Shown here: positions 50,448-61,656 of the stretch, piece after piece
Layout: each line of letters begins with the position of its first letter
How positions within the stretch are numbered: the stretch's first letter is position 1
Assembly: GCF_014651135.1 (NCBI RefSeq)
Contig: NZ_BMWH01000002.1
Span: 124,001-188,000, forward strand
From: Streptomyces echinoruber
GTDB lineage: Bacteria; Actinomycetota; Actinomycetes; Streptomycetales; Streptomycetaceae
DNA: 64,000 nucleotides
Direction: 5' to 3'
Program-made: the position numbers and the translations under genes
Notes under the pieces: generated by a model
The model's input: the letters and a program-made list of their open reading frames with translations, nothing else
Database searches by the model: none
What the model was told of the DNA's origin: nothing

Positions 50448-52060
50448 CCCCGTTCCCCTCCCTCGACGCCCCCGGCGCCCTTGCCGCTCTTGCTGCTCTT
50501 GACGCCCCTGGCGCCCTTGATGCCCTTGACGCCCCCGGACCGGCCGGTGCCGTCGTGCCGTGTGCCGGTGTGCCCGGTGCCCGGGGTGCCGTCCGGGCCG
50601 GGCGGATCGTGGAGCAGGTCGAGCGCGAGCGCGGCCGTCCAGCCGAACGCGCGCGCCCCGCGGGCCTCGCCGGTGTACGGGTCGACGTACTCCGCGAAGC
50701 CGGTGGCGTCGGCGGTGCGCAGGAACGCCGCGCGCAGCGCGTCCGCCCGCTCCCGCTCGCCATGCAGCCGCAGGCCCCGCTCCACCAGCCAGGCGGTGTT
50801 GAACCAGGCCGGCCCCCGCCAGTAGCGGTGCGGGTCGAAGGCCTCGCCGAGCAGGTCGTAGCTGGGCACCAGGCCGGCGCCCGCGCCCAGTTGGAAGTGC
50901 GGGCCGCACGCCGTGCGCACCAGCGCGGCGGTGATCTCGCGCGGCAGCGCCGGCAGCAGCAGCGGGACCAGCCCGGACACGCCGCGTTCCGGGATCGGCT
51001 CGCCGGTGTGCACGTCCCGGCAGAAGAACATCCCCTCCCGCTCCCGCCACAGCCGCTCCACCAGCACCGCCGTCAGCCGCTCGGCGCGCGCGTGCCGGGC
51101 CGTGCCGGGCGCGCCCAGCTCCCGCGCGATCCGGGCCAGCGCGTGCTCGGAGGCGATGAGCAGGGCGTTGAAGGCGGGGTCCTCGACGGCGAAGGCGCCC
51201 GTGCCGTCGCGGTAGCCCGTGTCGCGGTAGTCGGCGGCGAGCCGCACGTACCGCCCGTAGTCCAGGTCGGTCGGCCGGTCCCCGGGGGAGCCGTGGTCGA
51301 GGTCGGCGCGGCGGAAGGAGCGGGCCGGGGCCGGGGGGATGCGCGAGAGGGGCAGGTCCCAGCAGGGGCTGTTGTCCATACCCTGTTCCCAGGGGTGGAC
51401 GACGGCCGCCAGTCCGCCCCCGCCGAGGTCGCGCCGGTGCAGCAGGTACCGGTGCCAGGCCGCCAGCCGCGGGTACACGCGGGCCAGGAAACCGCGCGCC
51501 CGCGACAGCCCCGGGTCGGCGCGGTGCACCAGCCAGGCGGCCAGCGCGTGCACGGGTGGCTGCACGATCCCGGAGGTCTGTACGGTGCGCGGGGCGCCCG
51601 CGGTCCGGCCCGCCGTGGTGGAGCGCCAGAAGTCGGGGCTCGGGAAGTAGGCGTCGAGCGGGACGGAGGGGTGGAAGACGATGTGCGGGACGCGCCCGTC
51701 GCCCCACTGGGCGTCCAGCAGCGTCTCCAGCTCCGTCTGGGCCCGTAACGGCGACAGGTGGCGCAGGCCGATGGCGATGAAGGCCGAGTCCCAGGACCAC
51801 TGGTGCGGGTACAGGCCGCGGGAGGGGACGGTGGAGGTCCCGGTCCAGTTGCCGTCGAGGACGCCGGCGGCCCGCGCGTGCAGCGAGTGCGGGGCGTGTG
51901 GGGCGGGCGATGCGTGTGAGGCGTGCGGGGGATCGTATGCGATCGGCGCGGCGTCCGCTTCCGCATCGCGCCGGCCGGGGGCGGAGGAGGGGCCGGGGGC
52001 GGTCTCCGCGGGCGCGGCGGGCTGCGTGCGAGGGGCGGTGAGGCGGGTGCTGCGGTCCAC
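50444..52060 (-). CDS. MGH1/GH63-type glycoside hydrolase
   Basis: 538 residues from GTG 52060 (GGGAG upstream). Family features: LDGNWTGTSTVPSRGLYPHQWSWDSAFIAIGL, QWGDGRVPHIVFHPSVPLDAYFP, HPWEQGMDNSPCWD, and DPHRYWRGPAWFNTAWLVERGL, the (alpha/alpha)6 barrel of mannosylglycerate-hydrolase-like enzymes. The tail is a Gly/Lys/Ser repeat (GVKGIKGARGVKSSKSGKGA) from short tandem DNA repeats. Divergent from a ROK repressor and coupled to the debranching gene. Confidence 0.88.
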   Translation of the reverse strand: MDRSTRLTAPRTQPAAPAETAPGPSSAPGRRDAEADAAPIAYDPPHASHASPAPHAPHSLHARAAGVLDGNWTGTSTVPSRGLYPHQWSWDSAFIAIGLRHLSPLRAQTELETLLDAQWGDGRVPHIVFHPSVPLDAYFPSPDFWRSTTAGRTAGAPRTVQTSGIVQPPVHALAAWLVHRADPGLSRARGFLARVYPRLAAWHRYLLHRRDLGGGGLAAVVHPWEQGMDNSPCWDLPLSRIPPAPARSFRRADLDHGSPGDRPTDLDYGRYVRLAADYRDTGYRDGTGAFAVEDPAFNALLIASEHALARIARELGAPGTARHARAERLTAVLVERLWREREGMFFCRDVHTGEPIPERGVSGLVPLLLPALPREITAALVRTACGPHFQLGAGAGLVPSYDLLGEAFDPHRYWRGPAWFNTAWLVERGLRLHGERERADALRAAFLRTADATGFAEYVDPYTGEARGARAFGWTAALALDLLHDPPGPDGTPGTGHTGTRHDGTGRSGGVKGIKGARGVKSSKSGKGAGGVEGGERG

Positions 52061-52114
52061 GCGGGGCTCCCCGAAGACGTCCGGCCGAATGGGTCCGGCC
52101 CTGGCTACCGTAGG

Positions 52115-52130
52115 GTTACGTCTATTTAAC
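52115..52130. promoter_or_regulatory. Operator-like site in the divergent hydrolase/ROK promoter
   Basis: GTTA-cgtctatt-TAAC at 52115-52130, in an AT-rich stretch of the 120-base divergent gap, is a short inverted repeat that could bind the ROK protein. Only the outer four bases are symmetric, so this is weak. Confidence 0.4.
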
Positions 52131-52180
52131 ACGCAGAACCCACTATGTAATGCACGATTGATGAGCGCAAGGGGGTGTGC

Positions 52181-53407
52181 ATGACCGGACGGCCCGGCAG
52201 AAGCGGCCGCGGCGCAGGTCAGGCCGGCGCCGGCGATCTGCTCGAACTGGTGCGCAGCGGGCGTGCCACGACCCGCGGCGCCCTGCAGCAGGCCACCGGC
52301 CTGTCCCGGGCCACCGTCGGCCAGCGCCTGGACCGCCTCTTCCGCGCCGGCTGGCTGCGCGAGGGCGCCGGCGGCCCGGTCGGCTCCCCGCTCGGCGGCC
52401 GCCCCTCGGTCACCCTCGAGTTCGACGACGGGCACGCCGTCGTCCTCGCCGCCGACCTCGACACCCGGCACGCCCGCGCGGCCGTGCTGAACCTGACCGG
52501 CGAGATCCTCGCCGAGCACTCCGGCACCCTCGTCGTGGAGGACGGGCCGGACCGCGTGCTGGGGGAGCTGGGCCGCTGGTTCGCCGGACTGCTGCGGAAG
52601 GCCGGCCGCGGCGCCGACGAGGTCTGCGGGGTCGGACTCGCGGTGCCCGGACCCGTCGACCCCGACGCCGGCCGCGTGATCCAGCCGCCGATCATGCCCG
52701 GCTGGGACGGCTACGACCTCACCGGCCGCCTCTCCCGCGCCCTCGCCGAGCACGCGGGAGTCCCGCCGGTCCCCGTCCTGGTCGACAACGACGCCAACCT
52801 CATGGCCTACGGCGAGCAGCGCACCGGGTATCCCGACTGCTCCGCCTTCGTGCTGGTCAAGGTCTCCACGGGCATCGGCGCCGGAGTCGTCGTGGACGGC
52901 TCCGTCTACCGCGGGATCGACGGGGGAGCCGGGGACATCGGCCACATCCGGGTGCCCCAGGGCGCCGAGGCGCTGTGCCGCTGCGGGTCGTACGGCTGCC
53001 TCGCCGCCGTCGCCGGCGGCGGCGCCGTGGCGCGGCGGCTGGCCGAGGCCGGGGTGCGGGCGGCCTCCGGCTCGGACGTGCGGGACCTGCTGGCGGCCGG
53101 CGACCCGCGTGCGGCGGCGCTGGCCCGGGAGGCCGGGCGGCTGGTCGGCGAGGTGCTGGCGACCGTGGTGACGCTGCTCAACCCCGGGGTGCTGATGATC
53201 GCCGGGGACCTGGCCGGGACCCCGTTCCTCACCGGCGTGCGCGAGCTGCTCTACCAGCGGGCGCTGCCGCGCTCCACCGCCCGCCTGGAGGTGGTGACCT
53301 CGCGCCTGGGGGAGCGGGCCGGACTGGTGGGCGCCGGGGCGCTGGTCGTGGAGTCGCTGTACGCGCCGGAGCGGGTGGAGGAGCGGCTGCGGGCGCTCGG
53401 GGTGTGA
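52181..53407 (+). CDS. ROK-family transcriptional repressor
   Basis: 408 residues. An HTH (TTRGALQQATGLSRATVGQRLDRLFRAGWL, about 30-60) precedes a sugar-kinase-type ROK domain: GVGLAVPGPVDPDAG, VPVLVDNDANLMAYGE, ISTGIGAGVVVDGSVYRG-like, GDIGHIRV (the His of the zinc site) and CRCGSYGCLAAVAGG (zinc Cys motif). ATG 52181 has AAGGGGG upstream; GTG 52175 is possible. Likely represses the divergent glycoside hydrolases until a sugar binds. Confidence 0.95.
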   Translation: MTGRPGRSGRGAGQAGAGDLLELVRSGRATTRGALQQATGLSRATVGQRLDRLFRAGWLREGAGGPVGSPLGGRPSVTLEFDDGHAVVLAADLDTRHARAAVLNLTGEILAEHSGTLVVEDGPDRVLGELGRWFAGLLRKAGRGADEVCGVGLAVPGPVDPDAGRVIQPPIMPGWDGYDLTGRLSRALAEHAGVPPVPVLVDNDANLMAYGEQRTGYPDCSAFVLVKVSTGIGAGVVVDGSVYRGIDGGAGDIGHIRVPQGAEALCRCGSYGCLAAVAGGGAVARRLAEAGVRAASGSDVRDLLAAGDPRAAALAREAGRLVGEVLATVVTLLNPGVLMIAGDLAGTPFLTGVRELLYQRALPRSTARLEVVTSRLGERAGLVGAGALVVESLYAPERVEERLRALGV

Positions 53408-53997
53408 GGGACGCCGGGGCGCCCCGGGCTCCGGCGCGGGGTGCCCGGCTTCCGTCGGGCTCCGGCGCGGGGGCGCCCCACCCCCATCGGGCCCCGGCGC
53501 GGGGTGTCCGGCTTCCGTCCGGCTCCGGCGCAGGGGCGCCCCGCCCGCCGTCGGGCGACACCGCTCGGGGTGACCTCGCGGCCCGGCGCGACAGCGGTCG
53601 TCCGTTTCGGGGTACCCGTCCGCATGGTGAAATCCGGCCGCCTGTGGCAGCGTGATTCTCGCCACCCTTGATAGGGGTGGCGCTCAGATGAGCGGATCAT
53701 GGGCGGCTGCACTTCTCCAAACAGTGACACTGAGTGCCACCGTCTGATCGTTCATCGAGCGAAATCAGACGTGAGAAATGGCGCTCATGTGAGCGACGGT
53801 CGGCGTCTACGGGCGTAGCCGCCTTCAAGAAGTGAAAACACGCGTCGGCAGACGGTTGCCAAGCCTTGACTTTCAATCCGCTGGCGGATGAGGGGTTACA
53901 GGCGCATGACGCATAAGTGGACGTACCCAGAAGCCTTCGATCTGGGTATGTTCCTCGCCGTCAGGGCAGCCACCGCGTCCTCGAGGAGTCGAGAACC
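53408..53997 (+). promoter_or_regulatory. Long 5' region of ppdK with repeats, matching palindromes and a hairpin
   Basis: The first 150 bases hold a 63-bp repeat in two copies (about 53426-53551). The rest is less G/C-rich and carries two matching palindromes CGCTCA-nn-TGAGCG (53681-53694 and 53782-53795). Between them an inverted repeat CGTCTGAT ... ATCAGACG (53741-53771, 8-bp stem, 15-base loop), and AGTGACACT (near 53723). TTGACT occurs near 53870 without a good -10. No gene was found. This may be a complex promoter or an RNA leader. Confidence 0.55.
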
Positions 53998-56745
<2,748 letters not shown>

Positions 56746-56844
56746 TCCACCACTGACCCACCACCAACCCACCACCCTGATCGCCGGAGCCGTCCCCGCC
56801 CACCCCGACCCTCACCGACGCGGGGGCGGTTCCGGAGCACCACC

Positions 56845-56881
56845 GGGAGGGCGGCACCTTGTGCGGAGGTGCCGCCCTCCC
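56845..56881 (+). terminator. ppdK terminator hairpin
   Basis: A perfect 15-bp stem (arm gggagggcggcacct at 56845-56859, partner at 56867-56881) around tgtgcgg, 100 bases after the ppdK stop. Confidence 0.85.
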
Positions 56882-56888
56882 GTCGTAG

Positions 56889-56923
56889 GCGGGCGGCCCC
56901 CCGGCCGACGGGGGGCCGCCCGC
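56889..56923. terminator. Second hairpin, convergent terminator for the Nudix gene
   Basis: A perfect 15-bp stem (arm gcgggcggccccccg at 56889-56903, partner 56909-56923) with a five-base loop, just past the Nudix stop on the minus strand. It can serve both directions. Confidence 0.8.
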
Positions 56924-56930
56924 CCACGCG

Positions 56931-57446
56931 TCACACCGGCCTTCCCTCCCGCAGGCACACCACCGTGCCCGACCGCGCCGCCGCGAGCAGCGCGGTGAGG
57001 GTGGACCGGTGGGCGGTGAGGGAGGCGGCCGGCAGCTCGGACAGGGAGAAGAAGCCGTCCCGGTCGTGTTCCGGGCTGCGCCGGACGGGCTCACGGCCCG
57101 TCAGCGTGCCGCCGTGGAAGAAGAAGTCCAGGACGGGGCCGGTGCCCTGGACGTCGGCGCGGTGGTCGAAGCCGATCAGGCGGGGCGGGCGGTCGAGGCG
57201 CAGCCCGGTCTCCTCGTGCAGCTCGCGGACGGCGGCGCCGACCGGGTCCTCGCCGTGGTCGAGCATGCCGCCGGGCAGCCACCAGGTGCCGGCGCCGGGC
57301 TGATCGGGGGCGTAGCGGAGCAGGAGGAGGCGGTCGCGGGGATCGAGGAGCAGGACGCAGGAGGCGACGACGGTCTGCGGGAGGGTCTTGATCCACTCGG
57401 CGCGGGGCAGCACCCGGCCGGGCGGGGGCGGAGTGGCGGTGTCCAC
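56931..57446 (-). CDS. Nudix hydrolase
   Basis: 171 residues from GTG 57446; ATG 57524 would add a Pro/Gly-rich lead. The Nudix box [24 protein letters not shown] (GX5EX7REUXEEXGU) is complete, so hydrolysis of a nucleoside-diphosphate-linked substrate is expected. The flanks ([42 protein letters not shown]) are typical of small general-purpose Nudix proteins. Substrate cannot be told. Confidence 0.92.
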   Translation of the reverse strand: MDTATPPPPGRVLPRAEWIKTLPQTVVASCVLLLDPRDRLLLLRYAPDQPGAGTWWLPGGMLDHGEDPVGAAVRELHEETGLRLDRPPRLIGFDHRADVQGTGPVLDFFFHGGTLTGREPVRRSPEHDRDGFFSLSELPAASLTAHRSTLTALLAAARSGTVVCLREGRPV

Positions 57447-57588
57447 GGTGGGCGTTCCTTCCGTCGGGTCGGCGACCGGGACCGGACCGCCCGGCCGCCC
57501 ACCCGGTGGAACGGGCCGGGACACGGATGGTCACCCGTGCCCCGCTCAGCTCCTCGACCCCGCCCGCTCCGCCCCGTGCGTCACCCCG

Positions 57589-58515
57589 TCATCCCTTCAA
57601 CGCCTCGTACCGCACCCCCGTCAGCCGCTCCGACTCCGTCCACAGGAGCCGGCTCGCCCGGTCGTCGAGGGTCCACGGGGCGCGCCAGGAGGGGGCGGGG
57701 GCGCCGCGCCACAGGGCGAAGGAAGGGCCGGTGAAGGAGTCGGGGCGGACACCAGGGGCCGTCGCGGCGTACAGGGTGGGCAGGGCGCCGGCCTCGGCCG
57801 GCTGGGCGACCACCCGGTTGACGAGGCGCACGACGCGTTCCGCCGTACGGCGGCCTTCCGCTCTCGGGCCCGCGGTCTGCAGGTTGGTGGCCGCGTAGCC
57901 GGGGTGGACGGCGGCGGCCGTGACGTCCGCGCCGTGGGCGGCGAGACGGCGGGCGAGCTCGTGGGTGAAGAGGAGGTTGGCGGTCTTGGAGCGGGCGTAG
58001 GCGATCCAACGGCGGTAGCGACGCTCGCTGTTGAGGTCGGTGATGTCGATGTTGGCCAGGGCGTGCATCATGCTGGAGACGGTCACCACGCGGGCGCCGG
58101 GCGCGGCGAGGAGGGCCGGCAGCAGCAGCCCGGTGAGGGCGAAGTGCCCCAGGTGGTTGACGCCGAACTGGGTCTCGAAACCGTCGGCCGTGGTGCCGTA
58201 CGGCAGGGCCATCACCCCGGCGTTGTTCACCAGCAGGTCGATCCGGTCGTACGGCAGCGACTGCGCGAACCGGCGCACCGAGGCCAGGTCCGCCAGGTCC
58301 AGCAGCGCCGGCTCGGCCCGCGCGCCCGGCACCTCGGCCGCGATCCGCTCCGCGGCGGCCCTCCCGCGGGCCTCGCTGCGGCACGCGAGGACCACCCGGG
58401 CGCCGCGGCGCGCCAACTGACGCGCGGTCACCTCGCCGAGGCCGCCGTTGGCCCCGGTGACGACGGCGACGCGGCCGTCCAGGTCCGGAATGTCGTCGCT
58501 GCTCCAGCCGGTCAT
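57589..58515 (-). CDS. Short-chain dehydrogenase/reductase
   Basis: 308 residues from ATG 58515 (GAGAGATCCGGC upstream). Rossmann motif VAVVTGANGGLGEVTARQLARRG (TGxxxGxG), LLVNNAGVM, catalytic Ser in VVTVSSMMH and YARSKTANLLFTHEL (YxxxK, with the active Tyr and Lys). The C-terminal part resembles retinol-dehydrogenase-like SDRs. Substrate unknown. No linked operon; the gene stands between the Nudix gene and nirD. Confidence 0.93.
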   Translation of the reverse strand: MTGWSSDDIPDLDGRVAVVTGANGGLGEVTARQLARRGARVVLACRSEARGRAAAERIAAEVPGARAEPALLDLADLASVRRFAQSLPYDRIDLLVNNAGVMALPYGTTADGFETQFGVNHLGHFALTGLLLPALLAAPGARVVTVSSMMHALANIDITDLNSERRYRRWIAYARSKTANLLFTHELARRLAAHGADVTAAAVHPGYAATNLQTAGPRAEGRRTAERVVRLVNRVVAQPAEAGALPTLYAATAPGVRPDSFTGPSFALWRGAPAPSWRAPWTLDDRASRLLWTESERLTGVRYEALKG

Positions 58516-58687
58516 GCCGGATCTCTCCCCTCGTCTCGCACGGGCACGCCTCGTCTCGTACGGGCATGCCGGGAAAGCCATCCTGCCCGACGGGGCCACC
58601 GTGCGTGGGCCGGGGGCACCCGGCGGTGCGCCGAACGCCCCCGGCCCGTACCGAATACGCGCCTCCGCGATCCGTACCGGCCCGTGC

Positions 58688-59050
58688 CTACGCGACCCGC
58701 ACCTCGTACGCCGTGATCCGTACCGACTCGTCGTCCAGGCACTGCCCGGACTCCAGGTCGAAGCGCTGCTTCAGCAGTGGGGAGGCGACGAAGGGGCGGC
58801 CCCGGTGGGTGCCGGTCAGGCCGCGGGAGAGGACCGCGGCGCCGGTGAACGGGTCGCGGTTGTCGACGGCGTACAGCCGCCCGTCCCGGTCGCGGAAGAG
58901 GGCCGCCTGGCGGCCGTCGGGCAGCAGCGCGGCCACCCCGCGGCCCGGCACGGCCAGCGCGCTCAGGTCGCACACCGTCAGCCAGGAGCTGTCCTCGCCG
59001 TCCAGCCGCAACTGGACCTTCAGGTCGGTGATCTCGGGAGCCAGGGTCAT
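58688..59050 (-). CDS. nirD: Nitrite reductase small subunit
   Basis: 120 residues, Rieske-like fold (LTVCDLSALAVPGRGVAALL; QAALFRDRDGRLYAVDNRDPF; VASPLLKQRFDLESGQCLDD). The usual Cys-His cluster ligands are absent, as in NirD family members. It forms the assimilatory NADH-nitrite reductase with NirB. The ATG overlaps the nirB stop (ATGA). Confidence 0.95.
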   Translation of the reverse strand: MTLAPEITDLKVQLRLDGEDSSWLTVCDLSALAVPGRGVAALLPDGRQAALFRDRDGRLYAVDNRDPFTGAAVLSRGLTGTHRGRPFVASPLLKQRFDLESGQCLDDESVRITAYEVRVA

Positions 59051-61656
59051 CGCTGAGTGCTTCCTTCCAGGGCTTCTTCCAGGGGACGCACGCCGATACT
59101 CAGCAGCGGCAGGTCGGGTTTGATCTGGTCGCGCTCGGGGACGAACCGCACCAGCGGGTCGGGGGTGTCGGGCGCGTTGACGAAGGAGACGAAACGGGCC
59201 AGCTTCTCCGGGTCGTTGACGGTCTCGGCCCACTCGTCGCGGTAGTGGGCGACGTGCGCCCGCATCAGTTCCTCCAGCTCGTCGCAGATGCCGAGCGAGT
59301 CGTGCACGACGACGTCCCGCACGTGGTCCAGGCCGCCCTCGATGCGCTCCAGCCAGGCGCTGGTGCGCTCCAGGCGGTCGGCGGTGCGGATGTAGAACAT
59401 CAGGAACCGGTCGATCAGGCGGACCAGTTCGGCGTCCGACAGGTCCTGCGCGAGCAGGTCGGCGTGGCGCGGGGTGGCGCCGCCGTTGCCGCCGACGTAC
59501 AGGTTCCAGCCGCCCGCGGTGGCGATCACGCCGAAGTCCTTCGACCGGGCCTCGGCGCACTCGCGCTGGCAGCCGGAGACCGCCGCCTTCAGCTTGTGCG
59601 GGGAGCGCAGGCCCCGGTAGCGCAGCTCCAGGTCGATCGCCATGCGCACGGAGTCCTGGACGCCGTAGCGGCACCAGGTGGAGCCGACGCAGGACTTCAC
59701 CGTGCGCAGCGCCTTGCCGTAGGCGTGGCCCGACTCGAAGCCGGCGTCCACCAACCTCGCCCAGATCAGCGGCAGTTGTTCGACACGCGCGCCGAACATG
59801 TCGATCCGCTGACCGCCGGTGATCTTCGTGTAGAGGCCGAAGTCGCGGGCGATCTCGCCGAGCACGATCAGCTTCTCCGGGGAGATCTCCCCGCCGGGGA
59901 TGCGCGGCACGACCGAGTACGAGCCGTTCTTCTGCAGGTTGGCCAGGAAGTGGTCGTTGGTGTCCTGCAGGGCGGCCTGCTCGCCGTCCAGGACGTGGCC
60001 GTCGGCGCCGATGGACGGGGCGAGGGAGGCGATGATCGAGGCGACGGCGGGCTTGCAGATCTCGCAGCCGTCGCCGCCGCGGGCCTCCTCGCGGCCGTAG
60101 CGGTCCAGCAGGTCCTGGTAGGAGGTGATGCGCAGGGCGAGGACGGTCTCGTACAGCTCCTGGCGGGTCTGGGCGAAGCACCCGCACAGGCCCTTGTCCA
60201 CCTCGACGCCGCTCGCTTCCAGTTCGTCGTTGACGAGCTGGGTGAGGACCTTGACGCAGGAGCCGCAGCCGGTGCCGGCCTTGGTGCACTTCTTGACCTC
60301 GGGCACGGTGGTGCACCGGTGGTCGGTGACCGCAGCACGGATGGTGCCCTTGGTGACGTTGTGGCAGGAGCAGACGATCGCCTCGTCCGGCAACGCGGAC
60401 GGGCCGAGCTGCGCCGGGGCGCCCGCGCCCGCCGGGAGGACGAGCTGCTCCGGCGGGACGGGCGGGACCGAGCCGGTCAGGGCGCGCAGCGTGCCGTAGG
60501 CCTCGGCGTCGCCGACCAGGATGCCGCCGAGCAGCGTGCCGTCCCGCCCGACGACCAGCTTCTTGTACAGGCCGGCGCGGGAGTCGGAGTAGACGACGTC
60601 GAGGCAGTCCTCGGCGGTGCCGTGCGCGTCGCCGAAGGAGGCGACGTCCACACCGAGCAGTTTCAGCTTGGTGGACAGGTCGGCGCCGGTGAAGGCGGCC
60701 TCGTCGGCGGCGATCGTCGCGGCGGCCGTCTCGGCCATCTCGTAGCCCGGGGCCACCAGGCCGTAGACGCGGCCGTCGACCGCCTGGGCGCACTCGCCGA
60801 TGGCGAAGACGCGCGGGTCGGTGACCGTGCGGCACTGGGCGTCGACGGTGACGCCGCCGCGCTCGCCGACGGCCAGCCCGCAGTCGCGGGCGAGCTGGTC
60901 GCGGGGGCGGACACCGGCGGAGAAGACCACCAGGTCGGTGGCGATTTCGGAGCCGTCGGACAGCTTCATGCCGGTCACCGCGCCGTCCGCGCCGGTGACG
61001 ATCTCCTGGGTGCCGGTGCCGGTGTGCACGGTCAGGCCCATGCCCTCGACGGTGCGCAGCAGGGCGGCGCCGCCCGCCTCGTCCACCTGCACCGGCATCA
61101 GGCGCGGCGCGAACTCCACGATGTGCGTGTCCAGTCCGAGGCCCTTGAGCGCGCCGGCCGCCTCCAGGCCGAGCAGGCCGCCGCCGACCACCGCGCCCAC
61201 GCGCGCCCCGGACCGGGCGTAGTCCTCGATGGCGAGCACGTCCTCGATGGTGCGGTAGACGAAGCAGCCCGTGGCGTCCCTGTTCGGCACCGGCGGCACG
61301 AACGGGGAGGAGCCGGTGGCCAGCACCAGCACGTCGTAGTCGACGACCAGACCCGAGCGGGCGGTGACCCGGCGCGCCGCGCGGTCGACGGCCTCGGCCG
61401 GGTCGCCGACGTGCAGCTCGATGCCGTGCTCCTTGATGAACTCCTTGTCCGTCAGGGAGAGTTCCTCGGGGGTGCGGCCCGAGAAGTACGAGGTGAGCTG
61501 CACGCGGTCGTACGCGGGACGCGGCTCCTCGCACAGCACGACCACGCGGTGCGTGGCGGTCAGGCCGCGCTCGGCGAGCGCCTCGAGGAAGCGCTGGCCG
61601 ACCATGCCGTGGCCGACGAGCACGATCGTGGGGGCGGGCCCCGGGGGGACGGTCAT
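59047..61656 (-). CDS. nirB: Assimilatory nitrite reductase large subunit (NAD(P)H)
   Basis: 869 residues. FAD/NAD domains (VLVGHGMVGQRFLEALAERG; DVLVLATGSSPFVPP; VGGGLLGLEAAGALKGLG), a bacterioferritin-associated ferredoxin-type [2Fe-2S] region (VCSCHNVTKGTIRAAV ... CTKAGTGCGSC), and the siroheme domain with the [4Fe-4S] cysteines (SCVGSTWCRYG; SGCQRECAEARSKDFGV). Reduces nitrite to ammonium with NAD(P)H. The ATG directly follows the stop of the FAD reductase gene. Feeds ammonium to assimilation; linked by the GlnR-type box to amtB-glnK. Confidence 0.97.
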   Translation of the reverse strand: MTVPPGPAPTIVLVGHGMVGQRFLEALAERGLTATHRVVVLCEEPRPAYDRVQLTSYFSGRTPEELSLTDKEFIKEHGIELHVGDPAEAVDRAARRVTARSGLVVDYDVLVLATGSSPFVPPVPNRDATGCFVYRTIEDVLAIEDYARSGARVGAVVGGGLLGLEAAGALKGLGLDTHIVEFAPRLMPVQVDEAGGAALLRTVEGMGLTVHTGTGTQEIVTGADGAVTGMKLSDGSEIATDLVVFSAGVRPRDQLARDCGLAVGERGGVTVDAQCRTVTDPRVFAIGECAQAVDGRVYGLVAPGYEMAETAAATIAADEAAFTGADLSTKLKLLGVDVASFGDAHGTAEDCLDVVYSDSRAGLYKKLVVGRDGTLLGGILVGDAEAYGTLRALTGSVPPVPPEQLVLPAGAGAPAQLGPSALPDEAIVCSCHNVTKGTIRAAVTDHRCTTVPEVKKCTKAGTGCGSCVKVLTQLVNDELEASGVEVDKGLCGCFAQTRQELYETVLALRITSYQDLLDRYGREEARGGDGCEICKPAVASIIASLAPSIGADGHVLDGEQAALQDTNDHFLANLQKNGSYSVVPRIPGGEISPEKLIVLGEIARDFGLYTKITGGQRIDMFGARVEQLPLIWARLVDAGFESGHAYGKALRTVKSCVGSTWCRYGVQDSVRMAIDLELRYRGLRSPHKLKAAVSGCQRECAEARSKDFGVIATAGGWNLYVGGNGGATPRHADLLAQDLSDAELVRLIDRFLMFYIRTADRLERTSAWLERIEGGLDHVRDVVVHDSLGICDELEELMRAHVAHYRDEWAETVNDPEKLARFVSFVNAPDTPDPLVRFVPERDQIKPDLPLLSIGVRPLEEALEGSTQR

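Noticed and set aside
48510..51800. A single 1,096-codon frame covering the two glycan hydrolases on the minus strand
   Set aside because: The upstream hydrolase uses another frame and ends with ATGA at 50447-50444, so the long frame is the debranching gene plus a shadow.
53681..53795. Known riboswitch class (cobalamin, SAM-IV, ydaO, M-box) before ppdK
   Set aside because: I checked the region for remembered conserved cores and found none; only palindromes and one hairpin remain. A covariance search would be needed.
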